DNA of 64,000 bases from assembly GCA_041495205.1 (NCBI GenBank), contig JBGQCF010000001.1, positions 1 through 64,000 on the forward strand, given 5' to 3'. Origin of the DNA: JAHFRG01 sp041495205. GTDB taxonomy: Bacteria; Pseudomonadota; Gammaproteobacteria; Burkholderiales; JAHFRG01. The notes beneath the pieces are model-generated. The model worked only from the letters and a program-made list of their open reading frames with translations. It was not told where the DNA came from and searched no databases. Below are positions 38,228 through 47,214 of this stretch, one piece after another; within the stretch, counting starts at the first letter, position 1; every line of letters begins with the position of its first letter. The position numbers and the translations under genes are program-made.

Positions 38228-39661
38228 ATGCTGCGCAGAACTAAAATTGTTGCCACTCTCGGTCCCGCTTCCAGCGAGGCGAAGGTACTTGAGCGCATGA
38301 TAGCCGCCGGAGTGGACGTGGTACGCATGAATTTTTCCCATGGCACGGCACAGGATCATTTGCGGCGGGCCGAGGCGGTGCGCGTGACGGCGCGAAAAGT
38401 TGGCCGCACCGTCGGCATAGTAGCTGATTTGCAGGGACCTAAAATCCGCATTGGCAAGTTTGAGCAGGGCAAAATCACGCTGCATTCCGGCGACAGGTTT
38501 ATTCTCGACACCGATGGTGCGCCGGGCAACGAAGAGCGGGTGGGGCTGGATTACAAGGAGCTGCCGCGCGATGTTGCCCCCGGCGCGGTACTGCTACTCG
38601 ATGACGGGCGCATCGTGCTCGAGGTCAAGGCGGTGCGCGGCAATGAGATCATCTGCAGCGTGAGACACGGCGGGGTGTTGTCGAACAACAAGGGCATCAA
38701 CCGCCAAGGCGGCGGCCTGACGGCGCCAGCTCTTACCGATAAAGACAAGGAAGACATCAAGACCGCGGTTCAGCTCAAAGCGGATTATCTGGCAGTATCG
38801 TTTCCAAAGAGCGGGGCCGATATGTACTTGGCCCGCCAGTTGCTGCGCGATGCCGGCGGCCACGCGCTGTTGATTGCGAAAATCGAAAGGGCTGAAGCGA
38901 TTCCCGCGTTGCAAGAGATCATGGAAGCGTGCGACGGCATCATGGTGGCGCGCGGCGATCTTGCGGTGGAAGTCGGTGATGCCGCGGTGCCGGCTTTGCA
39001 AAAACGCATGATCCGTGTCGCGCGGGGAATGAGCAAGCTCACCATTACTGCGACGCAGATGATGGAGTCGATGATAGAAAACCCGATTCCTACCCGCGCG
39101 GAAGTGTCGGATGTGGCGAACGCCGTGCTGGACGGTACCGACGCAGTTATGCTGTCTGCGGAAACGGCGAGCGGCAGCTATCCGGTGGAGACGGTTGAAG
39201 CTATGAGCCGCATCTGTCTGGAAGCGGAAAAATCATCCGAAATCGCGCTGGACCGCGATTTTCTTGACCGTGTCTTTACCCGTATTGACCAGTCGATTGC
39301 GATGGCCGCGCTGTTCACTGCGTACCATCTGAAAGTCAAGGCCATCGCAGCGCTTACGCAATCGGGCTCTACCGCGCTGTGGATATCGCGGCTCAATTGC
39401 GGCGTGCCGATTTACGCGCTCACTACGGAGACCGCGACGCGCCACCGTGTCACCCTATTCCGCGATACCTACCCGCTGATGTTGAAATACACTGGCCAGG
39501 ACCGGGAGGAGCTGCTGCGCGAAGTGGAAAGGGAGCTCTTGGCGAACGGCGTGGTACGCGAGGGCGATCTCATCGTGCTCACCATCGGCGAACCGATCGG
39601 CAAGTCAGGAGGTACTAATACCATGAAGATCATAAAAGTAGGGGACCATCAGAAGGCGTGA
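38228..39661 (+). CDS. pyk: pyruvate kinase
   Basis: 477 residues. Conserved start RRTKIVATLGPASSEAKVLERMI, active-site IAKIERAEAIPALQEIM with the catalytic lysine, MVARGDLAVEVG, and TATQMMESMIENPIPTRAEVSDVANAVLDG-type metal and potassium region (split across residues ~275-305). It makes pyruvate and ATP from PEP. It lies between pgk and fba, so this cluster serves both CO2 fixation and lower glycolysis. Confidence 0.96.
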   Translation: MLRRTKIVATLGPASSEAKVLERMIAAGVDVVRMNFSHGTAQDHLRRAEAVRVTARKVGRTVGIVADLQGPKIRIGKFEQGKITLHSGDRFILDTDGAPGNEERVGLDYKELPRDVAPGAVLLLDDGRIVLEVKAVRGNEIICSVRHGGVLSNNKGINRQGGGLTAPALTDKDKEDIKTAVQLKADYLAVSFPKSGADMYLARQLLRDAGGHALLIAKIERAEAIPALQEIMEACDGIMVARGDLAVEVGDAAVPALQKRMIRVARGMSKLTITATQMMESMIENPIPTRAEVSDVANAVLDGTDAVMLSAETASGSYPVETVEAMSRICLEAEKSSEIALDRDFLDRVFTRIDQSIAMAALFTAYHLKVKAIAALTQSGSTALWISRLNCGVPIYALTTETATRHRVTLFRDTYPLMLKYTGQDREELLREVERELLANGVVREGDLIVLTIGEPIGKSGGTNTMKIIKVGDHQKA

Positions 39662-39717
39662 AAGACGAGCGCTTTTTGTCATTCACTGCTAAAATTTTTA
39701 TAGGAGGGCTGGCATAT

Positions 39718-40746
39718 ATGTACCAACGTGAACTTGAAGCCACGGCCGCCGCTATGGTGGCAAAAGGCAAAGGTATACTCGCCATAGACGAGAGCGCCCC
39801 CACCTGCAAAAAGCGCTTCGACAGCATAAGCGTCGAATCCACGGCGGAGAACCGCCGCGCCTACCGAGAGCTCCTTATCACCGTTCCCGGAGCAGCGCAA
39901 TTCATCAGCGGCATGATTCTCTTTGACGAGACGATACGGCAAACGGCTGCCGATGGCACGCCGTTTCCTGTAGCGCTCAAACGCCAGGGGATCCTCGTCG
40001 GGATCAAGGTGGATGCGGGCGCCAAGAAGCTCGCCGGCGCGCCCGGAGAGAAAGTCACCGAAGGTTTGGACGGCTTGCGCGAGCGCCTTGTAGAATACCG
40101 TGGCATGGGGGCGAGCTTCGCCAAATGGCGCGCGGTCATCACCATAGGCGAAGGAATTCCGAGCCCGTATTGCCTGGATGCCAATGCGCATGCACTGGCG
40201 CGCTACGCAGCGCTATGCCAGGAAGCGGGGCTGGTGCCGGTGGTGGAACCGGAAGTGTTGATGGACGGCAAACACACCATAGAGCGCTGCTTTGAGGCTA
40301 CGGAAGCTACGCTGCGCAGCGTTTTCAATGCGCTCTACCTGCAGCGCGTCGCGCTGGAACATATGGTGCTCAAGGCAAGCATGGTGATTTCGGGAAGCGA
40401 ATGCCCGAAGCGGGCGGGTGTGGAAGAAGTGGCGAAACAAACCCTGCTCTGCCTGAAGCGGGCAGTACCTGCAGCGGTGCCGGGAATCGTGTTTCTTTCA
40501 GGCGGGCAGGGTGCCGAGGAGGCGACCGCGCATCTGAACGCCATAAATTTGATGGGTCCCTATCCCTGGCCTTTGAGCTTTTCCTACGGCCGTGCGCTGC
40601 AAGAGCCTGCACTCAAAACTTGGAGGGGACAGTCCGCCAATGTGGCGGCGGCGCAGAAAGCACTTTATCACCGCGAAAAAATGAACGGCGCCGCGTGCTT
40701 AGGTCGCTACACTGTGCAAATGGAGCAGGAAAAAGCCGCCGCATAA
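39718..40746 (+). CDS. fructose-bisphosphate aldolase class I
   Basis: 342 residues from ATG 39718, 11 bases after AGGAGG; a GTG at 39658 would add 20 unlike residues. It resembles the animal/plant-type Schiff-base aldolase: KGKGILAIDESAPTCKKRF (residues 17-35), KWRAVITIG, and the Schiff-base lysine in LEHMVLKASMVI. The tail (YTVQMEQEKAAA) lacks the terminal tyrosine of the muscle enzyme. It joins DHAP with glyceraldehyde 3-phosphate, or with erythrose 4-phosphate, in the Calvin cycle. Many autotrophic bacteria use a class II CbbA instead. Confidence 0.94.
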   Translation: MYQRELEATAAAMVAKGKGILAIDESAPTCKKRFDSISVESTAENRRAYRELLITVPGAAQFISGMILFDETIRQTAADGTPFPVALKRQGILVGIKVDAGAKKLAGAPGEKVTEGLDGLRERLVEYRGMGASFAKWRAVITIGEGIPSPYCLDANAHALARYAALCQEAGLVPVVEPEVLMDGKHTIERCFEATEATLRSVFNALYLQRVALEHMVLKASMVISGSECPKRAGVEEVAKQTLLCLKRAVPAAVPGIVFLSGGQGAEEATAHLNAINLMGPYPWPLSFSYGRALQEPALKTWRGQSANVAAAQKALYHREKMNGAACLGRYTVQMEQEKAAA

Positions 40747-40766
40747 AGCGACTCGCTTTGCATGCG

Positions 40767-41834
40767 CTAGCAGGCAATGGCAATCGGGATGCGCCGATTG
40801 CCGAACTGGCGGATGAATTGCTCGAACTCGCCTGCAAGCGGCGTGGTGCAGTCGGGGCAGCGCCCGTCCTGTGTGACGCGGTAGCTAACAATGCGGTGCC
40901 AGTCGCGCACGATGAGCGGCGTCTTGCAGCCTGTGCAGTAAGTAGTGCCGCCATCAGTATCGAAAACATTGCCGGTGTAGACGTATTGCAACCCTTCTTG
41001 TTGGGCGATGGCGCGGGCACGGCTTAACGTTTCTGGCGGGGTCGGCGGCAGATCCATCATCTTGTAATCGGGATGGAACGCGGTGAAATGCAGCGGCACA
41101 TCCAGCCCCAGCTCGCGCGCGATCCACTGCGCTTCATTGCGGATTTCCTCATCGCTATCGTTCCTGCCCGGGATCAGCAGCGTGGTTATTTCGAACCAAA
41201 CCTGGGTTTCGTGCTTGAGGTACTTAAGCGTGTCCAAAACCGGCTGCAACTGCCCGCCGCAAAGCTTGAAATAAAATTCATCGGTGAAGCCTTTGAGGTC
41301 CACATTGGCGGCATCCATCTTGGCATAGAATTCCCGGCGCGGCGCATCGTGCATGTAACCTGCCGTAACCGCGACAGTCTTGATGCCGCGTGCGCGGCAG
41401 GCATCCGCGACGTCCATGGCATATTCAGCGAAAATCACCGGATCGTTGTAGGTAAAAGCTACGCTCTTGCAGTCATGGGCAAGAGCGGCCTCGGCAATGG
41501 CATCAGCGGAAGCCGTATCGGCCAGGGTATCCATTTCTTTAGACTTGCTGATATCCCAGTTCTGGCAGAATTTGCACGCCAAGTTACAGCCAGCAGTGCC
41601 GAAAGACAACACGCTCGACCCGGGATAAAAATGATTGAGCGGCTTCTTCTCGATGGGATCAATGCAAAAGCCGGAAGAACGGCCGTAAGTGGTGAGCACC
41701 ATGGCGTCATTCAGGCGCTGGCGTACGAAGCAGACGCCGCGCTGGCCTTCGTGCAGCCGGCAATCGCGAGGACACAGATCGCACTGAATGCGCCCGTCAT
41801 CCAGGGTATGCCAATATTTTCCTGGGTAGTTCAT
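40767..41834 (-). CDS. amrS: AmmeMemoRadiSam system radical SAM enzyme
   Basis: 355 residues. The [4Fe-4S]/SAM motif is CNLACKFCQNWDISK (about residues 83-97). Two further cysteine pairs stand at the ends: CDLCPRDCRLHEGQRGVCFV near residue 18-37, and CTGCKT with CPDCTTP near the C-terminus, probably binding metal. Its start overlaps the amrA stop (ATGA), forming an operon amrB-amrA-amrS. The trio is widespread in archaea and bacteria, and its product is not established to my knowledge. Confidence 0.93.
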   Translation of the reverse strand: MNYPGKYWHTLDDGRIQCDLCPRDCRLHEGQRGVCFVRQRLNDAMVLTTYGRSSGFCIDPIEKKPLNHFYPGSSVLSFGTAGCNLACKFCQNWDISKSKEMDTLADTASADAIAEAALAHDCKSVAFTYNDPVIFAEYAMDVADACRARGIKTVAVTAGYMHDAPRREFYAKMDAANVDLKGFTDEFYFKLCGGQLQPVLDTLKYLKHETQVWFEITTLLIPGRNDSDEEIRNEAQWIARELGLDVPLHFTAFHPDYKMMDLPPTPPETLSRARAIAQQEGLQYVYTGNVFDTDGGTTYCTGCKTPLIVRDWHRIVSYRVTQDGRCPDCTTPLAGEFEQFIRQFGNRRIPIAIAC

Positions 41835-42400
41835 AAGAGCAGGTTTTCCTTGCGCTCGGATTCGTGGAACCTAAACACAGTATAGCGCGACAGCCTGACG
41901 CTCTCCGCCCAGAAGGAAGGGGACAACCCCGCTTTCTTTTTCAGTAGCTCCATGAACATTTGAGGTGTGGGCAGGCTCTCCCACATCTGCGGCAAAAACG
42001 TGCTGCGCTTGGTTTGGTATTCGAAAATGATGCCGTCAATCGCGGGGCGAAGCTGGTTCAGGGCGTCTTGTTCGTTTACAAAATATATCGGCTCTATCAC
42101 GGAAATCAGCGATATCTCGATCCTGGTATAGTCGAATTCGTCATCGGTCAATGGCTCAAAGCGCGGATCGTGAAAAGCCGCGGCCAAGGCATTGGCCTTG
42201 AGGTCTGTGAGCAGTGAGCGCTGCGCTTTAAGTGAGCCGATACAGCCGCGCAGCTCGCCATTCATTTTAAGAGTGACGAAGCAAGCTTTCGGCTCGTGCA
42301 GCCACGGCGCGGATTCGTCAGCCGTTGCCTGCCGGCCCAATGCCTGGCCAATCGTGATCCGGGCGATGGGCAGAACAATTCGCTCTGCGTTAGCGTACAT
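41831..42400 (-). CDS. amrA: AmmeMemoRadiSam system protein A (AMMECR1 domain)
   Basis: 189 residues from ATG 42400 (MYANAERIVLPIARITIG), which overlaps the end of amrB by 11 bases; an upstream in-frame ATG at 42457 seems too long. The AMMECR1 signature FVTLKMNGELRGCIGSL (about residues 37-53) with the invariant LRGCIGSL is clear, and the C-terminal FLPQMWESLPTPQMFMELL fits the family. It is homologous to the human AMMECR1 protein; biochemical role unknown. It is coupled to amrB upstream and amrS downstream. Confidence 0.93.
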   Translation of the reverse strand: MYANAERIVLPIARITIGQALGRQATADESAPWLHEPKACFVTLKMNGELRGCIGSLKAQRSLLTDLKANALAAAFHDPRFEPLTDDEFDYTRIEISLISVIEPIYFVNEQDALNQLRPAIDGIIFEYQTKRSTFLPQMWESLPTPQMFMELLKKKAGLSPSFWAESVRLSRYTVFRFHESERKENLLL

Positions 42401-43205
42401 GTGGTGCGCTCTCGTTAAACGCGAACGCTGCATAACCCACGACCCGGCCGCGGTCACCTGCGGTATCGCCAGAATTGCGCAAATCCAGGAGTTCCGGTTT
42501 GAGGCAGTGGCGTTGCGCCGCGAGCAACAAGCCGTTCACCGGCGATGCGCCACAGGCTTGCTGGTGGCTGATAGACTCACGCAAATCCAGTATCGCTTGT
42601 GCCGTTGCTTGGTCTACCCGGCGCGCGGTTTCGTAAGGCAGGTAATGGGATAAATCGGAACTGATTACGATCAAAGTTTCTTCGCCTCCCCACAGTAAAT
42701 CCAAGACATCAGCGATTTCCTCGGGTGTGGCATCTCCGACCGCAAGCGGGACCAGAGTAAATTTGTCCAGCACGGTCTGTAAAAACGGCAGATGGACCTC
42801 CAGAGAGTGTTCGGAAGCATGGGCTGCGTTGCTTTGTGACACCTGGGGCAGCCGGGAAAGCGTTTCCACGCCGGCCTCATCTAGCGGGACCATCCCGAGC
42901 GGCGTGGCAAAACCACTGGCATCGGGCAAGGCCAAACCCCGCACCGCCACAAAATGTGCCGGGCCCAGCAATACCACCCGCTTGATTCGTCCTCGGGCGG
43001 GTTCAAGCAGGGCATAGGCGTTTGCCGCAACCGGACCTGAATAAATGTAGCCCGCATGTGGGGCGATGATTGCCTTGGGAGTCGCGTGCTTATACTGCTT
43101 TGCGTCGCCCAGCAAGGCAGCAACCTCCTGCGCTAGCGCTTCAGGCTGGCGTGGGTAGAAGCTGCCGGAGACGGCAGCGGGACGAACCTGATTCATAGAT
43201 GACAT
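42390..43205 (-). CDS. amrB: AmmeMemoRadiSam system protein B (MEMO1 family)
   Basis: 271 residues; start at 43205 or, three codons in, 43196 (MNQVRPAAVSGSFYP). Family marks are RPAAVSGSFYP, IIAPHAGYIYSG (histidine-containing), VVLLGPAHF, HASEHSLEVHLPFL and SSDLSHYLPYETA. These correspond to the dioxygenase-like fold of MEMO1, with histidines able to bind a metal. It is first gene of the amrB-amrA-amrS operon, which lies between the aldolase gene and cbbR. Confidence 0.93.
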   Translation of the reverse strand: MSSMNQVRPAAVSGSFYPRQPEALAQEVAALLGDAKQYKHATPKAIIAPHAGYIYSGPVAANAYALLEPARGRIKRVVLLGPAHFVAVRGLALPDASGFATPLGMVPLDEAGVETLSRLPQVSQSNAAHASEHSLEVHLPFLQTVLDKFTLVPLAVGDATPEEIADVLDLLWGGEETLIVISSDLSHYLPYETARRVDQATAQAILDLRESISHQQACGASPVNGLLLAAQRHCLKPELLDLRNSGDTAGDRGRVVGYAAFAFNESAPHVR

Positions 43206-43257
43206 CTAAAATAGCAATGACCTAATTTAATTGTATATGGTGGCAATGCCGCAAATT

Positions 43258-44172
43258 TCAAGCATGTGCCTTGCTCATCAGGTTAGACGCTTCTTTCAGC
43301 AGAAAATCCTTGAATGCCTGGGCTACCTTGGAGAGGCGTTTCTGGCATCGGTGCACCACATGCCAGTGGCGCCTGAGCGGGAATCCCTCCACATCGAGTA
43401 GCTTGAGCCGTCGCGTTTCCAGTTCCAGTTCCACCGTGTGCAGCGAAACCACGCCCAAGCCCATTCCCGCCTGCACTGCCTGTTTGATCGCCTCGTTGGT
43501 GCCCATTTCCATTCCGGTATTGAGCTTGATGCGATGCTCCGCGAAAAAGCGTTCCATCGCGCCGCGCGTGCCGGAGCCGATTTCCCGCAGTAGAAATGTT
43601 TCCTGCTGCAACTTGGTGAGAGGAATTTTGCGTTGCTTGGCCAAGCGGTGATTGGGCGGGGCAATCACCACCAGCTGATTTTCCATGAACGATTCAGCGG
43701 CGATGTCAGCGTCTAGTGGCGGCTGGCCCATGATTGCCAGATCGGTTTCGTTATCTGCCAACTGCTTGAGCACCGCTTCGCGGTTGGAGACGTTCAGGCT
43801 CACTGCCACCTTGTTGTGCAGTTGGCAGAATTTGGCGAGTAACTGCGGCGCAAAATAATTGGCGGTGCTCACTACCGAGATATTGAGCTTGCCGCGTTCC
43901 AGCCCTTTCATCTGATCCAGCACCGCTTCCATTTCCCCAAGCTGCTGTGCAATTGCGCGGCTGTACTGAAACAGTTCGCGTCCTGCTTCGGTCATGTAGA
44001 TGCGCTTGCCCATTTGTTCAAACAGCGGCAGGCCGATGTTGTCTTCGAGCTGTTTGATTTGCATGGAAACCGCGGGCTGCGACAAGTAAAGCTCTTCCGC
44101 GGCGCGTGAAAAATGCAAGTGGCGCGCCACTGCTTCGAACACCCGCAGTTGACGCAAGGTTAAATGCAGCAT
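43258..44172 (-). CDS. cbbR: LysR-type regulator of CO2 fixation genes
   Basis: 304 residues from ATG 44172 (MLHLTLRQLRVFEAVARHLH); upstream in-frame starts run into the control region. The N-terminal helix-turn-helix SRAAEELYLSQPAVSMQIKQLE (split across residues ~21-42) is followed by a LysR effector domain (ISVVSTANYFAPQLL). It is divergent from cbbL by 135 bases, the standard arrangement for CbbR, which activates cbb operons in response to metabolites such as RuBP or PEP. Confidence 0.94.
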   Translation of the reverse strand: MLHLTLRQLRVFEAVARHLHFSRAAEELYLSQPAVSMQIKQLEDNIGLPLFEQMGKRIYMTEAGRELFQYSRAIAQQLGEMEAVLDQMKGLERGKLNISVVSTANYFAPQLLAKFCQLHNKVAVSLNVSNREAVLKQLADNETDLAIMGQPPLDADIAAESFMENQLVVIAPPNHRLAKQRKIPLTKLQQETFLLREIGSGTRGAMERFFAEHRIKLNTGMEMGTNEAIKQAVQAGMGLGVVSLHTVELELETRRLKLLDVEGFPLRRHWHVVHRCQKRLSKVAQAFKDFLLKEASNLMSKAHA

Positions 44173-44205
44173 CAGCGGAATCCTTAAAGGCAACTTGCCT
44201 AATGC

Positions 44206-44226
44206 TATAATAAAAATCTTATTATA
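44206..44226. promoter_or_regulatory. inverted repeat, candidate CbbR operator
   Basis: TATAATAA-AAATC-TTATTATA, perfect 8-bp arms with a 5-base spacer, lies in the cbbR-cbbL intergenic region. A smaller palindrome ATCAT-TT-ATGAT is at 44246-44257. LysR regulators bind AT-rich inverted repeats of the TNA-N7-TNA type, so this is the natural candidate; binding is inferred from position. Confidence 0.55.
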
Positions 44227-44307
44227 ACAATCAAAACACGTGACTATCATTTATGATTATTTGGCGTACTATTGTCGTGTTTGAACATCATATTCAAGGA
44301 GATGGTC

Positions 44308-45771
44308 ATGGGCGGGCCGGGCGCAGGAACAATCAAGGGCAAGGAGCGCTATAAAGCGGGGGTCATACCCTACAAGACAATGGGGTACTGGGAACCCGGC
44401 TATGTGCCCAAGGATACCGACCTCATTGCGCTGTTCCGCATCACGCCGCAGGAAGGTGTTGACCCCGAGGAAGCCGCTGCTGCGGTGGCGGGTGAATCTT
44501 CCACCGCCACATGGACCGTGGTGTGGACCGATCGTTTGACCGCCTGCGAAGCGTACCGCGCCAAGGCCTACCGCATGGATGCCGTTCCCAACAGCCCCGG
44601 GCAGTATTTCGCCTACATCGCTTACGACCTGGATTTATTCGAGCCGGGTTCAATTGCCAATCTCACCGCTTCCATTATCGGCAACGTATTCGGCTTCAAG
44701 CCGCTCAAAGCGCTGCGCCTGGAGGACATGCGCATGCCGGTCGCCTACCTCAAAACATTCGATGGTCCTCCTACCGGCATCGTGGTGGAACGCGAGCGAC
44801 TGGATAAATTCGGCCGACCATTGCTCGGCGCAACGACCAAACCGAAATTGGGGCTTTCAGGCAAAAACTATGGGCGCGTAGTGTATGAAGCATTGAAAGG
44901 CGGCCTCGATTTCGTAAAAGACGACGAGAACATCAATTCGCAGCCATTCATGCACTGGCGCGACCGCTTCTTGTATTGCATGGAAGCGGTAAATTGCGCT
45001 TCCGCCGAGACCGGCGAAGTCAAAGGGCATTACCTAAATATCACCGCCGCAACCATGGAGGACATGTATGAACGCGCCGAGTTCGCCAAAGAACTGGGCT
45101 CGTGCATCGTGATGATAGACCTCATCATCGGCTATACCGCGATCCAATCCATTTCCAAATGGGCGCGCAGGAACGACATGATCCTGCACCTGCACCGCGC
45201 GGGACATGGCACCTATACGCGCCAGAAAGCCCACGGCGTCAGCTTCCGCGTGATTTCCAAATGGATGCGCATGGCGGGAGTGGATCACATCCACGCCGGC
45301 ACCGTGGTGGGCAAGCTCGAAGGCGATCCCAACATGGTGCAGGGTTTCTACAACATCCTGCGCGAGACGCACAATCCGGTTGATTTGCAACGCGGCATTT
45401 TCTTCGAGCAGGACTGGGCAGGCTTGCGCAAAGTCATGCCGGTGGCGTCTGGCGGAATTCATGCCGGGCAAATGCACCAGTTGATTCACTATTTGGGCGA
45501 AGACGTAGTGCTGCAATTTGGCGGCGGCACCATCGGCCATCCAATGGGTGTCCAGGCGGGCGCGACTGCCAACCGTGTGGCGCTGGAAGCGATAATCCAA
45601 GCGCGCAACGAAGGCAAGGACATCTGGAACGAGGGTGCGCAAATTCTGGAAAAGGCGGCGAAATCGTGCGCGCCGCTGAAAGCCGCGCTAGAGGTGTGGA
45701 AAGACATCACATTCGACTACGCTTCCACCGATACCGCCGACTTTATGCCCACACCCACGCTGAGCGTTTAA
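44308..45771 (+). CDS. cbbL: RuBisCO large subunit, red-type (form IC)
   Basis: 487 residues from ATG 44308, 6 bases after AAGGAG (44296-44301). It carboxylates ribulose 1,5-bisphosphate. The carbamylated lysine and Mg ligands lie in GGLDFVKDDENINSQPF (about residues 195-211); TTKPKLGLSGKNYGR, HLHRAGHGTYTR and the loop-6 GTVVGKLEGD are present. The red-type (IC/ID) identity is supported by the start KAGVIPYKTMGYWEPGYVPK, by a long small subunit and by a linked CbbX. Confidence 0.97.
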   Translation: MGGPGAGTIKGKERYKAGVIPYKTMGYWEPGYVPKDTDLIALFRITPQEGVDPEEAAAAVAGESSTATWTVVWTDRLTACEAYRAKAYRMDAVPNSPGQYFAYIAYDLDLFEPGSIANLTASIIGNVFGFKPLKALRLEDMRMPVAYLKTFDGPPTGIVVERERLDKFGRPLLGATTKPKLGLSGKNYGRVVYEALKGGLDFVKDDENINSQPFMHWRDRFLYCMEAVNCASAETGEVKGHYLNITAATMEDMYERAEFAKELGSCIVMIDLIIGYTAIQSISKWARRNDMILHLHRAGHGTYTRQKAHGVSFRVISKWMRMAGVDHIHAGTVVGKLEGDPNMVQGFYNILRETHNPVDLQRGIFFEQDWAGLRKVMPVASGGIHAGQMHQLIHYLGEDVVLQFGGGTIGHPMGVQAGATANRVALEAIIQARNEGKDIWNEGAQILEKAAKSCAPLKAALEVWKDITFDYASTDTADFMPTPTLSV

Positions 45772-45783
45772 GGGGAGCCGATC

Positions 45784-46203
45784 ATGAGAGTCACCCAAGG
45801 CACTTTTTCTTTCCTGCCGGATTTTTCCGAAGACGAAATCCGCGCGCAAGTCGAGTATTGCCTCAAAAACAACTGGGCGGTGAGCGTCGAATTCACCGAC
45901 GACCCGCACCCGCGCAACATCTATTGGGAAATGTGGGGAATGCCGATGTTTGATATGAAAGACGCGGCGGGCATCATGCACGAGATCAATCAATGCCGCA
46001 AAGCCTATCCCAATCACTACGTGCGGGTAAACGGGTTCGACTCGACGCGCGGCTGGGAAACCGTGCGCCTGTCCTTCATCGTCAATCGCCCCAAGCACGA
46101 GCCGGGCTTCCAGGTACTGCGCCAGGAAGGTCCGGGTCGCAGCATTCGCTACACGGTGCACAGCTACGCCACCGAGAAACCCAAGGGCGAGCGCTATAAA
46201 TGA
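45784..46203 (+). CDS. cbbS: RuBisCO small subunit, red-type
   Basis: 139 residues. TQGTFSFLPDFSEDEIRAQVEY starts the protein and EFTDDPHPRNIYWEMWGMP follows. The C-terminal extension of about 30 residues (VLRQEGPGRSIRYTVHSYA) is the beta-hairpin that lines the central channel in red-type enzymes and is absent from green-type small subunits. GGGGAGCC precedes the ATG. The last codons overlap the cbbX start (ATGA). Confidence 0.97.
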   Translation: MRVTQGTFSFLPDFSEDEIRAQVEYCLKNNWAVSVEFTDDPHPRNIYWEMWGMPMFDMKDAAGIMHEINQCRKAYPNHYVRVNGFDSTRGWETVRLSFIVNRPKHEPGFQVLRQEGPGRSIRYTVHSYATEKPKGERYK

Positions 46204-47150
46204 ATCCGGATCCCGTCGTCCCGCAGAATCTGCCTGACGATACGCCGGTAGATCTGGAAGGAGCGTTTCGCGATTCACGCATCCAGGAAGTCCTCGACCA
46301 ACTCGACCGCGAGTTGATTGGCCTTAAACCGGTAAAAACCCGCATCCGCGAGATCGCGGCGCTCCTCTTGGTTGACCGGTTACGCAAGGGGCTGGGTTTG
46401 ACCTCGGGAGCGCCCTCCCTGCACATGTCGTTCACCGGCAATTCCGGCACCGGCAAGACCACGGTGGCGATGCGCATGGCGGAGATCCTCCACCGCTTGG
46501 GTTACGTGCGCAAAGGCCATCTGGTTGCGGTCACGCGCGATGATCTGGTGGGGCAATACATCGGGCATACCGCGCCCAAGACCAGGGAAGTGCTGAAAAA
46601 AGCCATGGGCGGGGTATTGTTCATAGACGAGGCGTATTACCTGTACCGTGCGGAAAACGAGCGTGACTACGGCCAGGAGGCAATCGAAATTTTGCTTCAG
46701 GTTATGGAGAACCAGCGTGAAGACTTGGTAGTGATACTCGCCGGCTACAAAGACCGCATGGAAGAATTTTTCCGGAGCAATCCAGGCATGTCTTCGCGGA
46801 TTGCGCACCATCTGGATTTCCCCGATTACTCGCCGCAAGAGCTGATCTCTATCACGAAGCTGATGCTCGAGCGGCAGCAATACCATCTCAGTGCGCATGC
46901 GGAAAAAGCATTTCAGGATTACATCCTGAGACGCATGCAGATGCCCCATTTTGCGAACGCGCGCAGCATGAGGAATGCGCTTGACCGCGCGCGGCTGCGC
47001 CAGGCAAACCGCCTGTTCGCGCGCAATCCGGCGAAGCTCACCAAGAAAGACCTTGTAACCATCGAAGCCGAAGATATTCTGGCAAGCCGCGTATTCAAGG
47101 AAGGCGTGCCTGACGAAAAAGCCGGCGTGAAACCGGGTGCGGTGAAATGA
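46200..47150 (+). CDS. cbbX: RuBisCO activase CbbX (AAA+)
   Basis: 316 residues. Walker A GNSGTGKTTVAMRMAEIL (about residues 81-98), pore-loop stretch GQYIGHTAPKT (about 117-127, YIGHT), Walker B GGVLFIDEAYYLYRAEN, and sensor/Arg region GMSSRIAHHLDFPDYS are all visible. Red-type CbbX is a hexamer that pulls on the large-subunit C-terminus to remove inhibitory sugar phosphates. Its start overlaps cbbS by 4 bases, so the three genes form one operon. Confidence 0.97.
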   Translation: MNPDPVVPQNLPDDTPVDLEGAFRDSRIQEVLDQLDRELIGLKPVKTRIREIAALLLVDRLRKGLGLTSGAPSLHMSFTGNSGTGKTTVAMRMAEILHRLGYVRKGHLVAVTRDDLVGQYIGHTAPKTREVLKKAMGGVLFIDEAYYLYRAENERDYGQEAIEILLQVMENQREDLVVILAGYKDRMEEFFRSNPGMSSRIAHHLDFPDYSPQELISITKLMLERQQYHLSAHAEKAFQDYILRRMQMPHFANARSMRNALDRARLRQANRLFARNPAKLTKKDLVTIEAEDILASRVFKEGVPDEKAGVKPGAVK

Positions 47151-47214
47151 AGTGAAGCCCTCGGTGATAGTGTAAAATTTACAGTTTGCACAGCAGCCAC
47201 GACACGGAGAAATA

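Noticed and set aside
40747..40766. Terminator between fba and amrS
   Set aside because: The only hairpin (AAGCG-ACT-CGCTT) is short and has no T-run on either strand.
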